Positions 42,827-52,114 of a stretch of DNA of 64,000 nt are shown in pieces; position 1 is the stretch's first letter; each line of letters begins with the position of its first letter. Both the position numbers and the translations under genes were made by a program. This stretch comes from CAZPBN01 sp964584935 (GTDB lineage Bacteria > Acidobacteriota > Aminicenantia > Aminicenantales > Aminicenantaceae): NCBI GenBank assembly GCA_964584935.1, contig CAZPBN010000009.1:1-64000 (forward strand), in the 5' to 3' direction. Under the pieces are notes generated by a model, which ran no database searches, was not told where the DNA came from, and saw only the letters and a program-made list of their open reading frames with translations.

Positions 42827-44851
42827 GTGAATAAATCAAGTCAGAATAAATCCGATCATTCACTGGAAAAAAATGATCAGCCAACAGAGAAAAATAAGAG
42901 CGGAAAGAAACGAATAGGAGTTTTTGTCTGCCATTGTGGCATCAATATCGCGGGAACAGTCAACGTAAAAAAAACAGCTGAAGAATTATCCAAACATGAA
43001 GGAGTGGTTTTTTCTGAAGATTATGTATATATGTGTTCCGATCCAGGCCAAAAATCAATTGCTGATTCCATAAAAGAAAAAAAACTGGATAGTGTGGTTG
43101 TTGCCTGCTGTTCTCCTTCTCTTCATGAAACAACTTTTAGGAATGTTCTAAAATCCACTGGCTTGAATCCTTTCCAATGTGAAATTGCCAACATAAGAGA
43201 ACAATGCAGCTGGGTTCACAAAGACAAAGAAAAGGCAACATCAAAAGCGATAAAAATCACAAAAAGCATCATAGAAAAAGTAAAAAGGAATGAATCTCTT
43301 AAACCGATCAGCGTACCTGTTACCAAAAAGGCCCTAGTCATTGGCGGAGGAATAAGCGGAATTCAATCAGCGATAGATATTGCCAATGCCGGACATAAAG
43401 TCATACTTGTGGAACGGTCTCCTTCAATCGGAGGCCATATGATCCAACTTTCTGAAACCTTTCCTACTTTGGATTGCTCTCAGTGTATCATGACCCCCAA
43501 AATGGTTGAGGTCTCCCGACATCCCAATATTGAGCTCATGACTTACAGCGAAGTACAGGAAATATCAGGATATGTTGGAAATTTCAAAGTAAAGATTATA
43601 AAAAAGCCCCGTTATGTTGATCCAGATAAATGCACTCTCTGTGATGAATGCACAAAAGTGTGTCCTGTTGTGGTCCCTAATGAATTTGATCTCGGATTAT
43701 CCGCTCGGAAAGCTATTTACATTCCATTTCCCCAGGCTATTCCGGCGACATTCACTCTTGATATTGATCATTGTCCCGGTCTTTTACCCATCGCCTGTGG
43801 AAAATGTGCTGATGTTTGCGAACCCGGTGCCATAGATTATGATATGAAGCCTGAAATAGTAGAAGAAGAAGTTGGAGCCATCATTGCAGCCACAGGCTAT
43901 GACCTATATGAAATGGAGAATCTGAAAGAATACGGAGCAGGAAAAATTATCGATGTTTTGTCCGGCCTGCAATTTGAAAGACTGCTCTCAGCATCTGGGC
44001 CTACCGGGGGTCAAATTTTAAGACCATCAGACCATAAAGAACCCAAGGAAGTTGTTTTTATTCAGTGCTGCGGTTCACGTGATCCGGAATTGCACAATGC
44101 CTATTGTTCAAAAATATGCTGTATGTATACAGCAAAACATGCCATGCTTTATAAACATCATGTTCCCGACGGTCAGGCATATATATTTTACATCGATATC
44201 CGGTCTGGAGGAAAAGGATACGAAGAATTCGTCCAAAGAGCTATCGAGAATGACGAGGCTGTTTACCTGAGAGGCAAGGTTTCTAAAATATTCCGAAACA
44301 ATGGAAAAATCAAGGTTTGGGGTGTTGATACTTTAACTGGAAAAGATATTGAAATAGATGCCGATATGGTTGTTCTCGCTACAGCAATACGGCCTTCGGT
44401 TGGAGCCAATGAAATAGCAAACAAACTCAAACTGGCACAAGATAAAGACGGTTTTCTCTCTGAAGCCCACCCAAAATTACGTCCGGTTGAAAGCATCACA
44501 TCAGGTATGTTTCTTGCCGGAGCAGCTCAAGCACCCAAAGACATTCCTGAAACGGTCTCTCAAGCAAGTGGGGCAGCAAGTAAAGCCTTGGCGTTGCTGT
44601 CATCTGATGAACTTTATCACGATCCTATTGTTGCCGAAGTTGATGAAGAATTATGCAGCGGATGCAAATTATGTGTGTCTATTTGTCCTTATGAAGCCAG
44701 GATATTCGATGAAAGTAAAAATATTGTCAGTGTCAATGAAATTCTCTGCGAAGGTTGCGGCGCTTGTATCGCTGCCTGTCCTTCGGGAGCATCTCAGCAG
44801 AGAAACTTTACAGATGATCAAATATTTTCAATGATAGATATTATTTTATAA
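42827..44851 (+). CDS. hdrA: heterodisulfide reductase subunit A-like flavoprotein
   Basis: 674 aa from GTG 42827. A polar tail (1-25) precedes FVCHCGINIAGTVNV (N-terminal HdrA cluster domain), CSDPGQKSI, and VVVACCSPSLHETTFRN. The FAD dinucleotide fold is ALVIGGGISGIQSAIDIANAGH (given here as motif), with LVERSPSIGGHM and DCSQCIMTPKM. Internal ferredoxin motif CTLCDECTKVCP and C-terminal clusters CSGCKLCVSICP and CEGCGACIAACP. HdrA proteins are the flavin-based bifurcating modules of Hdr complexes. No MvhD, FlxD or hydrogenase subunit is nearby, so the electron donor is probably ferredoxin from Kor or another soluble partner. Confidence 0.93.
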   Translation: MNKSSQNKSDHSLEKNDQPTEKNKSGKKRIGVFVCHCGINIAGTVNVKKTAEELSKHEGVVFSEDYVYMCSDPGQKSIADSIKEKKLDSVVVACCSPSLHETTFRNVLKSTGLNPFQCEIANIREQCSWVHKDKEKATSKAIKITKSIIEKVKRNESLKPISVPVTKKALVIGGGISGIQSAIDIANAGHKVILVERSPSIGGHMIQLSETFPTLDCSQCIMTPKMVEVSRHPNIELMTYSEVQEISGYVGNFKVKIIKKPRYVDPDKCTLCDECTKVCPVVVPNEFDLGLSARKAIYIPFPQAIPATFTLDIDHCPGLLPIACGKCADVCEPGAIDYDMKPEIVEEEVGAIIAATGYDLYEMENLKEYGAGKIIDVLSGLQFERLLSASGPTGGQILRPSDHKEPKEVVFIQCCGSRDPELHNAYCSKICCMYTAKHAMLYKHHVPDGQAYIFYIDIRSGGKGYEEFVQRAIENDEAVYLRGKVSKIFRNNGKIKVWGVDTLTGKDIEIDADMVVLATAIRPSVGANEIANKLKLAQDKDGFLSEAHPKLRPVESITSGMFLAGAAQAPKDIPETVSQASGAASKALALLSSDELYHDPIVAEVDEELCSGCKLCVSICPYEARIFDESKNIVSVNEILCEGCGACIAACPSGASQQRNFTDDQIFSMIDIIL

Positions 44852-44918
44852 TGGGTTTATTACGTTCATACTTTAGAGAAAATCTTTCTTTTGATAAAAC
44901 ATTTCATGGAGGTCAATT

Positions 44919-45686
44919 ATGACAGAGGGAAAGAAATCAAAAAAAACGCCATCCCCTGCAAAAAAGGATTCCTCTTCAAATAGCAAACAAAATTTGATCA
45001 CAGTTTATATTATGGGAAAAGCCTATAAAGTCCCTTCAAAAGCAACCATAATGGGAGCTATTGAATATGCAGGATATCAGATAAAAAGAGGTGCAGGATG
45101 CCGTGAAGGATTTTGTGGTGCATGTGCCACTGTTTACAGACTTCCCGGTGACTACAAAATCTATACTGGTTTAGCATGCACAACAATGGTTGAAGATGGA
45201 ATGTGGCTTTCACAGTTACCCGCTATTCCGGCTCAAAAAGCAATCTATGATATTAAAAAGACAAAACCGGATATCACAGCATTCCAAAAATACTACCCAG
45301 AAGTTTTTCGGTGCGTATCATGCAACACTTGCACAAAAGCATGTCCCCAAGACCTTGAAGTTATGGATTATATTCAGGCTGCTGTACGGGGAGATATTGA
45401 ACAAGTTATGGATCTTTCTTTTGATTGTCTTTGCTGTGGCCTTTGTGCTATAAGATGTCCCGCTGAAATTGTTCAGTTCAATGTAGGATTACTTGCCAAG
45501 AGACTCTATGGAAGGTATTTATCTCCTAAAGACAGTCAACTGGAAAAAAGAGTAAAGGAAATCGATTCGGGAAAATATAAAAAGGAATTTAATGAACTTA
45601 TAAATATGAATAAAGAGAATTTGAAGAAAAAGTATTATGAAAGAACGATACAAGAAGATGAAGCAGGTGAATCAGCTGGTGATTGA
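44919..45686 (+). CDS. fumarate reductase/thiol:fumarate reductase-like iron-sulfur subunit
   Basis: 255 aa. An N-terminal Lys/Ser tail, then a [2Fe-2S] ferredoxin domain with GCREGFCGAC and a later LACTT, then two ferredoxin motifs CVSCNTCTKACP and CLCCGLCAIRCP. The layout is that of SdhB/FrdB, and the CLCCG element is shared with TfrB-type subunits. Methanogen TfrB carries an extra C-terminal HdrB-like CCG domain; that is missing here, but a free HdrB is encoded in the same operon. Charged C-terminal tail (about 205-255). No membrane-anchor gene accompanies it, so the enzyme looks soluble. Confidence 0.82.
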   Translation: MTEGKKSKKTPSPAKKDSSSNSKQNLITVYIMGKAYKVPSKATIMGAIEYAGYQIKRGAGCREGFCGACATVYRLPGDYKIYTGLACTTMVEDGMWLSQLPAIPAQKAIYDIKKTKPDITAFQKYYPEVFRCVSCNTCTKACPQDLEVMDYIQAAVRGDIEQVMDLSFDCLCCGLCAIRCPAEIVQFNVGLLAKRLYGRYLSPKDSQLEKRVKEIDSGKYKKEFNELINMNKENLKKKYYERTIQEDEAGESAGD

Positions 45687-45785
45687 TTCACTATTATTTT
45701 TATGGATGAAAATTAAGATGAAAGAGATTTGGAAATATCAAACAATGAACACAGTAAAAAATATCTGGAATATAAGGAGTTTAAG

Positions 45786-47456
45786 ATGTACCCAGAATAT
45801 ATGAAAGGTTCCTTAAATAAAGTCGCTCAAACAAGAAATAAAAGATTCGAACTTTCCCAATCAGGAAAAGCAGTCTTTCCTCCAATGAGTGCTGAGGAAA
45901 GAGAGGAAGTCTTAAATAGATTTCACCCTGATTACAAACCGGAGGCAAGACAAATCATAAATATAGGCCCTAATAAAGGAGAAAACCTGACCACAGAGAT
46001 CGCTGATTTACTGGAATCTCATTCCAGAATTGATCCCAAACAATTTGATCTTTCAAAGCCAGACTATGAAACTGACCTTTTAATCATAGGAGGAGGTGGT
46101 GCTGGATGTGCAGCCGCCATCACTGCCATGAATCATGGAGTCAAATCAATTATTTCTTCTAAACTTCGGATTGGCGATGCAAATTCCATGATGTCTCAAG
46201 GAGGAATGCAAGCAGCCGTTCCTAAGATTGACTCTCCGCCCTGCCATTATTTAGATGCTATGGGAGGAGGACATTTTGATAACAAGCCCGAATTAGTCAG
46301 AGTTCTTACAGAAGATGGACCTTATATCGTCAAATGGCTCGAAGATCTGGGGGTCGTTTGGGATAAAAAAGAAGACGGAACACTCCAAGTTCTTCATGGA
46401 GGCGGAACATCCAGGAAACGTATGCATTCCTGTCGTGATTATACGGGTGCCATTATCATGCGGACACTTATGGACGAAGTGAGAAACAATCCTGATAAGA
46501 TTAATTATTTAGAATTCATGCCCACAGTTGAATTAATCCTTGATAATAAAGGTAAATGTGCTGGGGGAATTCTTTATAATCTTGAAACTGAAGAATATTT
46601 TATTGTTAAAGCAAAAGCAACCATTATTTCTTCAGGTGGCTACGGCAGGCTTCATATAAGGGGATATGATACAACAAATCACTACGGGGCAACAGCGGAT
46701 GGTGTTGTAATGGCTTACCGAGCAGGAGCAAAACTTCTTTATATGGATTCTGTTCAATATCATCCCACAGGAGCGGCTTTCCCTGAGCAAATTGCTGGAT
46801 TTCTTATAACTGAAAAAATCAGAGGTGCAGGAGGCCAGCCGGTTAATAAAAATGGAGAACTCTTTGTTTATCCAAGAGAGCCTAGAGATGTTGAATCATC
46901 AGCAATTATCAGGGAATGTGTAGAAAGAAACATGGGAATTAAAACTCCAAGTAACCGCACAGGTGTTTGGCTTGATTCTCCATTGATCGAAATGATTCAA
47001 GGTGAAGGTTATATAAACAAACAATTCCCTGCTATGCACAGACAGTTTAATCGTTACGGAATTGACATCACCAAATACCCCATGCTTGTTTTTCCTTCTC
47101 TTCACTACCAGAATGGGGGAATCGAAATCAATGAAAAGTGCGAAACCAATATTCCCGGACTATTTGTTGCTGGAGAAGTTTCTGGAGGATTACACGGACG
47201 TAATAGGCTGATGGGAAATTCAGTCCTTGACTATAATGTCTTTGGACGCAAAGCAGGAAAATATTGCTCTGAATATATAAAATCCACCAAGTCTTTGGGA
47301 TCTCTTACACTGGAACATATCCAAAATTATGAAAATGAAATAAAATCTGCAAAAATCAAAACTGACCGCATTTCTCCTGTACTTCTGCCTTCTTATACTC
47401 CTGAAGATGTTAAAAAACGTCAATTCACCAGTCATTATGAAGGAACATTGAGATAA
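45786..47456 (+). CDS. fumarate reductase/succinate dehydrogenase-like flavoprotein subunit
   Basis: 556 aa from ATG 45786, chosen for AAGGAG at 45774-45779; a TTG at 45729 in frame has no site. An N-terminal extension (about 1-95) precedes the FAD fold LLIIGGGGAGCAAAITAMNHG. The catalytic parts follow: MSQGGMQAAV, HGGGTSRKRMHSCRDYTG, DSVQYHPTGA, and GGLHGRNRLMGNSVLDYNVFGR, which holds substrate-binding Arg and His residues. This is the fumarate reductase/succinate dehydrogenase superfamily; context favours the thiol:fumarate reductase (TfrA) branch. Alternative: an L-aspartate oxidase or adenylylsulfate reductase relative, less likely given the partner. Confidence 0.82.
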   Translation: MYPEYMKGSLNKVAQTRNKRFELSQSGKAVFPPMSAEEREEVLNRFHPDYKPEARQIINIGPNKGENLTTEIADLLESHSRIDPKQFDLSKPDYETDLLIIGGGGAGCAAAITAMNHGVKSIISSKLRIGDANSMMSQGGMQAAVPKIDSPPCHYLDAMGGGHFDNKPELVRVLTEDGPYIVKWLEDLGVVWDKKEDGTLQVLHGGGTSRKRMHSCRDYTGAIIMRTLMDEVRNNPDKINYLEFMPTVELILDNKGKCAGGILYNLETEEYFIVKAKATIISSGGYGRLHIRGYDTTNHYGATADGVVMAYRAGAKLLYMDSVQYHPTGAAFPEQIAGFLITEKIRGAGGQPVNKNGELFVYPREPRDVESSAIIRECVERNMGIKTPSNRTGVWLDSPLIEMIQGEGYINKQFPAMHRQFNRYGIDITKYPMLVFPSLHYQNGGIEINEKCETNIPGLFVAGEVSGGLHGRNRLMGNSVLDYNVFGRKAGKYCSEYIKSTKSLGSLTLEHIQNYENEIKSAKIKTDRISPVLLPSYTPEDVKKRQFTSHYEGTLR

Positions 47457-47519
47457 CAAAAGGAAAATATGTTTTTATAATTGCGGTTTGTTTTTTTCAA
47501 ACCAGCTTTCATATATATG

Positions 47520-47551
47520 GGGTCCAATTATAACCAACGGACTCTTTTTTT
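47520..47551 (+). terminator. rho-independent terminator of the hdr-kor operon
   Basis: GGGTCC (47520-47525) can pair with GGACTC (47539-47544) as a six-bp stem with one G-T pair and a 13-nt loop, followed at once by seven T. It lies 63 bp after the flavoprotein stop and overlaps the end of glyS on the other strand. A second weaker hairpin GGTTTG/CAAACC sits at 47485-47503. Confidence 0.55.
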
Positions 47552-49619
47552 ATTTCCCTTTCACCACAATCTTAGAATAGTCAGCCACTTTTAATAAAAT
47601 TCTGCTTATTTCTTGAAGTAATGCCAGCCTATTCTGCATAACTTCCTGTTCCTCTGTCATCACCATGACATTATCGAAAAATTTATGAATCACTGATTTG
47701 ACTCGAAATACAATCCGCTGGGCTTTTTCAAATTCTCCCCTAGCAATGAGGGGAAGAATATTCTCTTTTATTATTGAAATAGTTGTGTATAATTCTCTTT
47801 CTTCTTTTTCTATCATTCGTTCAGGATTGAATTTGAACCGAGGCTGATTTCTCAAAATATTATTAACCCTTTTGGCAATCATAATCATGGGTTCCAAATG
47901 GGCACTTTCTTTCAGTTCTTCTAATGCTTTCACTCTTAAATAGGTGTGAAAAATATTATCAATCCCTGATCCCAATGCAGCCCATATCAAATCATACCTG
48001 TATCCTTTTTCTTCAAATATATACTGAAGACGATCCGGGAAAAATTCTGTGATCAGATGTTCTTTAATGTTTTCCTTTGATTCACTCAACAAATCCTCAT
48101 AAACAGTATAAACCTTATCAATAAGACGCCCTATAGATAATGAGATTTTTTTATCCAATATAACTTTGCACATACTCTGAGCCATACGCCGCAGACCAAA
48201 CGGATCTTTGGACCCTTTAACTTCAATTCCAATCCCAATCTGCCCAACTATGGAGTCAATTTTATCCGCAAGAGAAAGTATTGCCCCATTTAACGATGAA
48301 GGAGATTCATTCTCCAGGCTCACCGGATCATAATGTTCATAAATTGCTTTCCAGACTGAATCAGGATACCCCTCTTCTCGCACATAAAGTCCTCCCACCT
48401 TTCCCTGAAGAGAAGAAAACTCTCTGACCATTTCTGTTAACAAATCCACTTTACACAACTCTGCAGCTTGGGAAAGTTCATTTTTGTTTATTTTGATATC
48501 ACTTTTTCTACCTATGTAATTGGCTATTTTCTTTATCCGGGTTGTCTTTTGTTCATAGGATCCCAGCTTTTCTTGATAAACAACATGACTGAGCCTTTTC
48601 GATTTTTCTTTCATGGATTCCATTCTATCTTTTTCCCAAAAAAATCTTGCATCTTCCAATCTTGCTTTGAGAACTCTTTCATTTCCATTTTGAATATATT
48701 TTTTATCATCTTTAAAAGTGTCCGCAATTCCTAGAAAATATGGAATTTGTTTCTTATCCCTCAGAACTGAAAACAGCTTTTGCCCCTCTTTCATAGCCGT
48801 GCTAATAATTTCTAAGGGAAGTTTCAAGTACTCTTCAGAAAATGATCCTAAAAATACATAAGGATATTCCACGTCATAAATAAGAGCATCCATAAGCGTG
48901 TCATCTGGGTAGATTTGTGCATTTAAAGATTTCAACTGCTTCTTCATTTGGTTGATTATCATCTTTTTTCGAGCATCGGGATCAATCTCAACCTTTCTTT
49001 TCTTTAACATTTCTTTAAAATTTGAAAGTGAGTCAACCTTGAATTTTTGAGGGGAAAGAATCTTATGTCCTGTGGAAAAATTGGAGGCTTTGATATTCCC
49101 CATCGAAAAAGGAATCGTCTTTCCCCCGAATAAACACATAATATTTTTTATAGGTCTTGAAAATCTAAATGAATGACTCCCCCACCTCATCATTTTCGGA
49201 AATGAAATAGATGAAATGATGTCAGTCAGGCTATTTTTTAATATAACTTCAGTGGGCTTTCCTCTCTCTGTTTTTAACACGTAAACATACTCTCCCCGTT
49301 CAGTCTTTATTACTTTCAAGTCCTCAATTTGACATCCCTTGGATTTTACAAAACCTATTGCTGCCGGTAATGGCTTTCCATCTTTTGAAAAAGCAGCTGA
49401 TTTGGGAGGTCCTATAATTTTATTCTCTTTAATATCCTGTTCTTCTGCAAAATCACCCCAAATGATTATTCTTCGACAGGTTCCATAAGTCAGAAACTTT
49501 TCAATTTTTACATGAGATTCATTGAGTTTTTGTTCTATTTTTTCATTTAGCTGAGAAATGGCATCCTTCACATGAGAATAAGGCATTTCTTCAGTCATGA
49601 TTTCCAGCAAAAACTCCAT
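47550..49619 (-). CDS. glyS: glycyl-tRNA synthetase beta subunit
   Basis: 689 aa, the large subunit of the bacterial alpha2beta2 GlyRS. It starts FLLEIMTEEMPYSHV, keeps the FPKMMRWGSHSFRFSRPI signature, ADTFKDDKKY, KIDSIVGQIGIG..KGSKDPFGLRRMAQS, and a C-terminal tRNA-binding part with FFDNVMVMTEEQEVMQNRL. The ATG overlaps the glyQ stop codon by one base (TAATG). Last gene of a minus-strand run that begins with gcvT. Confidence 0.95.
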   Translation of the reverse strand: MEFLLEIMTEEMPYSHVKDAISQLNEKIEQKLNESHVKIEKFLTYGTCRRIIIWGDFAEEQDIKENKIIGPPKSAAFSKDGKPLPAAIGFVKSKGCQIEDLKVIKTERGEYVYVLKTERGKPTEVILKNSLTDIISSISFPKMMRWGSHSFRFSRPIKNIMCLFGGKTIPFSMGNIKASNFSTGHKILSPQKFKVDSLSNFKEMLKKRKVEIDPDARKKMIINQMKKQLKSLNAQIYPDDTLMDALIYDVEYPYVFLGSFSEEYLKLPLEIISTAMKEGQKLFSVLRDKKQIPYFLGIADTFKDDKKYIQNGNERVLKARLEDARFFWEKDRMESMKEKSKRLSHVVYQEKLGSYEQKTTRIKKIANYIGRKSDIKINKNELSQAAELCKVDLLTEMVREFSSLQGKVGGLYVREEGYPDSVWKAIYEHYDPVSLENESPSSLNGAILSLADKIDSIVGQIGIGIEVKGSKDPFGLRRMAQSMCKVILDKKISLSIGRLIDKVYTVYEDLLSESKENIKEHLITEFFPDRLQYIFEEKGYRYDLIWAALGSGIDNIFHTYLRVKALEELKESAHLEPMIMIAKRVNNILRNQPRFKFNPERMIEKEERELYTTISIIKENILPLIARGEFEKAQRIVFRVKSVIHKFFDNVMVMTEEQEVMQNRLALLQEISRILLKVADYSKIVVKGK

Positions 49620-50479
49620 TATCTTTGATTCTCCCTTAAAGTAAAATCTTTAGCAATTTGATTGACGATTTTTCGTATCTGTCCTATTAATTTAACCCTT
49701 TCGGTAACACTTATAGCCCCTCTTGAATCTAAAATATTGAAACAATGAGAACATTTTAGACACATATCATAGGCAGGTAATAACAATTTGTTTTTAAGAA
49801 GTTGAGAAGCTTCTTTTTCAAATAGAGAAAACTGTTTTTTTAATGATTTAATATTTGCTTGCTTGAAATTGTATTCAGAAAATTCTTTTTCTTCATAAAA
49901 TCTCAAATCACCATAGGATACATCTTCAGACCAATTCAAATCATAAATATTGTCCTTTTCTTCAAGAAACATTTCCAGTCTTTCTAGTCCATAAGTGATT
50001 TCAACCGATACTGGATAGAGATCGATTCCCCCGGCTTGTTGAAAATATGTAAATTGAGTGATTTCCAATCCATCAAGCAAGACCTGCCATCCAACTCCCC
50101 AAGCACCGATCGTCGGAGACTCCCAATTATCCTCATCAAAGCGTATATCATGTTCTTTCAGATCAATTCCCAAAATTTCAAGACTGTCTAAAAATATTTT
50201 CTGTATATCGAACGTAGACGGTTTAATAATGACCTGAAATTGAAAATGCTTTTGAACCCGGTGCGGATTCTCACCATACCTTCCATCATCAGGCCTGCGA
50301 GCAGGTTGTACATAAGCCACTTTCCATGAGTTTCCATCAAGCACTCGAAAAAAAGTATCCGGAGTCATTGTCCCTGCTCCTACCTCAACATCATAAGGCT
50401 GAGCAATATAACACCCTTTTTTCGCCCAAAAATTCTGCAGTTCTGAAACTAAATTCTGTATCGAATTTTTCTCTCGCAT
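49619..50479 (-). CDS. glyQ: glycyl-tRNA synthetase alpha subunit
   Basis: 286 aa from ATG 50479; the frame continues to a TTG at 50518 that adds 13 Cys-containing residues foreign to the family. Class II catalytic subunit: LQNFWAKKGCYIAQPYDVEVGAGTM (shown in part), FFRVLDGNSWKVAYVQPARRP, WGVGWQVLLDGLEITQFTYFQQ, and EITYGLERLEMFL. The C-terminus ends with an Lys/Leu helix and FNILDSRGAISVTER. It lies 131 bp downstream of gcvPB on the same strand. Confidence 0.95.
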   Translation of the reverse strand: MREKNSIQNLVSELQNFWAKKGCYIAQPYDVEVGAGTMTPDTFFRVLDGNSWKVAYVQPARRPDDGRYGENPHRVQKHFQFQVIIKPSTFDIQKIFLDSLEILGIDLKEHDIRFDEDNWESPTIGAWGVGWQVLLDGLEITQFTYFQQAGGIDLYPVSVEITYGLERLEMFLEEKDNIYDLNWSEDVSYGDLRFYEEKEFSEYNFKQANIKSLKKQFSLFEKEASQLLKNKLLLPAYDMCLKCSHCFNILDSRGAISVTERVKLIGQIRKIVNQIAKDFTLRENQR

Positions 50480-50610
50480 TTTAAAACAACCACATGAAAC
50501 ACATTTATTAAAAAGCAAAAATTCGGATAACTAATAAATCAATCAGTGAAATATTTTTTGTTTCCAGTTTCACTCTTTTCCTGTGACTGTCTCTGGCATA
50601 CAATTGTCGA

Positions 50611-52074
50611 TCAATCCTCATTATCTTTGAGATCCTTATTCCAGGTTAAAATGGGATTTCGTGCAGCCCTGGTCTCATCCAACCTCCTGACATAGGAATT
50701 ATGAGGAGATGATTGCAATATTTCCTTATTGTCCTTTGCTTCCTTGGATATATTTTTCATAGCCTCTATAAAAGCATCCATATCTCTTTTAGACTCAGTT
50801 TCAGTCGGTTCTGTCATCAACGCCCCGTGGACAATCAATGGGAATGACACGGTGGGTGGATGAACACTGTAATCAATGAGTCTTTTAGCTATATCCAGGT
50901 TTGAAATTCCCTCTTTTTTCTGATACTTATCAGAAAAAACACATTCATGAAGTGTGGGAGTATCATATTTCACATAGTATTCTTTTTCCAAACTTTTTCT
51001 TACATAATTGGAATTCAACACAGATATTTCTGCCACTTCCCGAATTCCCCTGGGACCTAAAGTAAGTATATAAGCTAATGCTTTCACAGCAACTAAAAAA
51101 TTGCAGTAAAAACTTCGGATTTTCCCAATGCTTTTGGGACGATCATAATTGAAAACAAATTTATTGTCTATTTTTTCTACAATAGGCACAGGAATAAATG
51201 GTTCAAGATTTCCTTTGACTCCCACAGGACCAGCCCCGGGACCTCCTCCCCCATGGGGAGTAGAAAACGTTTTATGAAGATTGAGATGAATAACATCAAT
51301 CCCCATATCTCCAGGTTTACAAACTCCCATCAATGCATTCATATTGGCTCCGTCCATATACACAAAACCACCTTTTGAGTGCACAATATCTGATATTTTC
51401 ATTATATCTGTTTCAAAAATTCCGAGAGTATTGGGGTTGGTTATCATCAATGCAGCTACTTCCTCTGTCATGTTCTTTGACAGATCGGCAATATCAATCA
51501 TTCCTTTTTCATTTGATTTTATCTCTTTGATTTCATAACCACTCAAATGGGCACTTGATGGATTTGTCCCATGGGCTGAATCAGGAATAAGCACAGTCTT
51601 CCTGGAATCTCCTTTATCCTCTAAACAGGCTTGGATAAGCATCATTCCCAGTAATTCACCTTGAGCTCCAGCTGAAGGCTGTAAAGAAAAATAATCCATA
51701 CCCGTTATTTCACCCAGCAATTCTTCGGTTGTTTTAATGATTTCAAGGTTGCCCTGAACCAATTCCGGCGGGGTGAAGGGATGAACTGAAGATAAGTGAG
51801 GCATTGAAGCAATTTTTTCATTGATTTTTGGATTATACTTCATTGTGCATGAACCTAAAGGATAAAATCCTTCATCCACACAGTAGTTCGTTTTGGAAAG
51901 CCGGGTGAAGTGTCTCACAATTTCAATCTCGGATACTTGGGGAAACCCTTCAATTTTATCTCTGACGGGTATACCTTTTAGGATATCTTTTTTAATGGGA
52001 ATGTCCAGTTTGGGTAACCCAAATGCTCTTTTTCCTTTTTCACTTATTTCAAATATCAAAGGTTCTCTCATCAT
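50611..52074 (-). CDS. gcvPB: glycine dehydrogenase (decarboxylating) subunit 2
   Basis: 487-aa PLP-carrying half of the split P-protein, from ATG 52074 with AGAGGAA about 6 nt upstream; the frame runs on to 52143 without a better start. Cofactor Lys is in NLHKTFSTPHGGGGPG. Other marks: GSCTMKYNPKIN, QPSAGAQGELLGM, PDSAHGTNPSSA, and LMTEPTETESK. Works with GcvPA to decarboxylate glycine and load the aminomethyl group on lipoyl-GcvH. 40 bp after gcvPA. Confidence 0.95.
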   Translation of the reverse strand: MMREPLIFEISEKGKRAFGLPKLDIPIKKDILKGIPVRDKIEGFPQVSEIEIVRHFTRLSKTNYCVDEGFYPLGSCTMKYNPKINEKIASMPHLSSVHPFTPPELVQGNLEIIKTTEELLGEITGMDYFSLQPSAGAQGELLGMMLIQACLEDKGDSRKTVLIPDSAHGTNPSSAHLSGYEIKEIKSNEKGMIDIADLSKNMTEEVAALMITNPNTLGIFETDIMKISDIVHSKGGFVYMDGANMNALMGVCKPGDMGIDVIHLNLHKTFSTPHGGGGPGAGPVGVKGNLEPFIPVPIVEKIDNKFVFNYDRPKSIGKIRSFYCNFLVAVKALAYILTLGPRGIREVAEISVLNSNYVRKSLEKEYYVKYDTPTLHECVFSDKYQKKEGISNLDIAKRLIDYSVHPPTVSFPLIVHGALMTEPTETESKRDMDAFIEAMKNISKEAKDNKEILQSSPHNSYVRRLDETRAARNPILTWNKDLKDNED

Positions 52075-52114
52075 TTTTATTCCTCTTTCATTATTATAGG
52101 AATCAATCTTTACT

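Noticed and set aside
44919..47456. Succinate dehydrogenase of the respiratory chain
   Set aside because: No membrane anchor subunits are present and the genes follow hdrA, so a soluble thiol- or ferredoxin-linked enzyme fits better.
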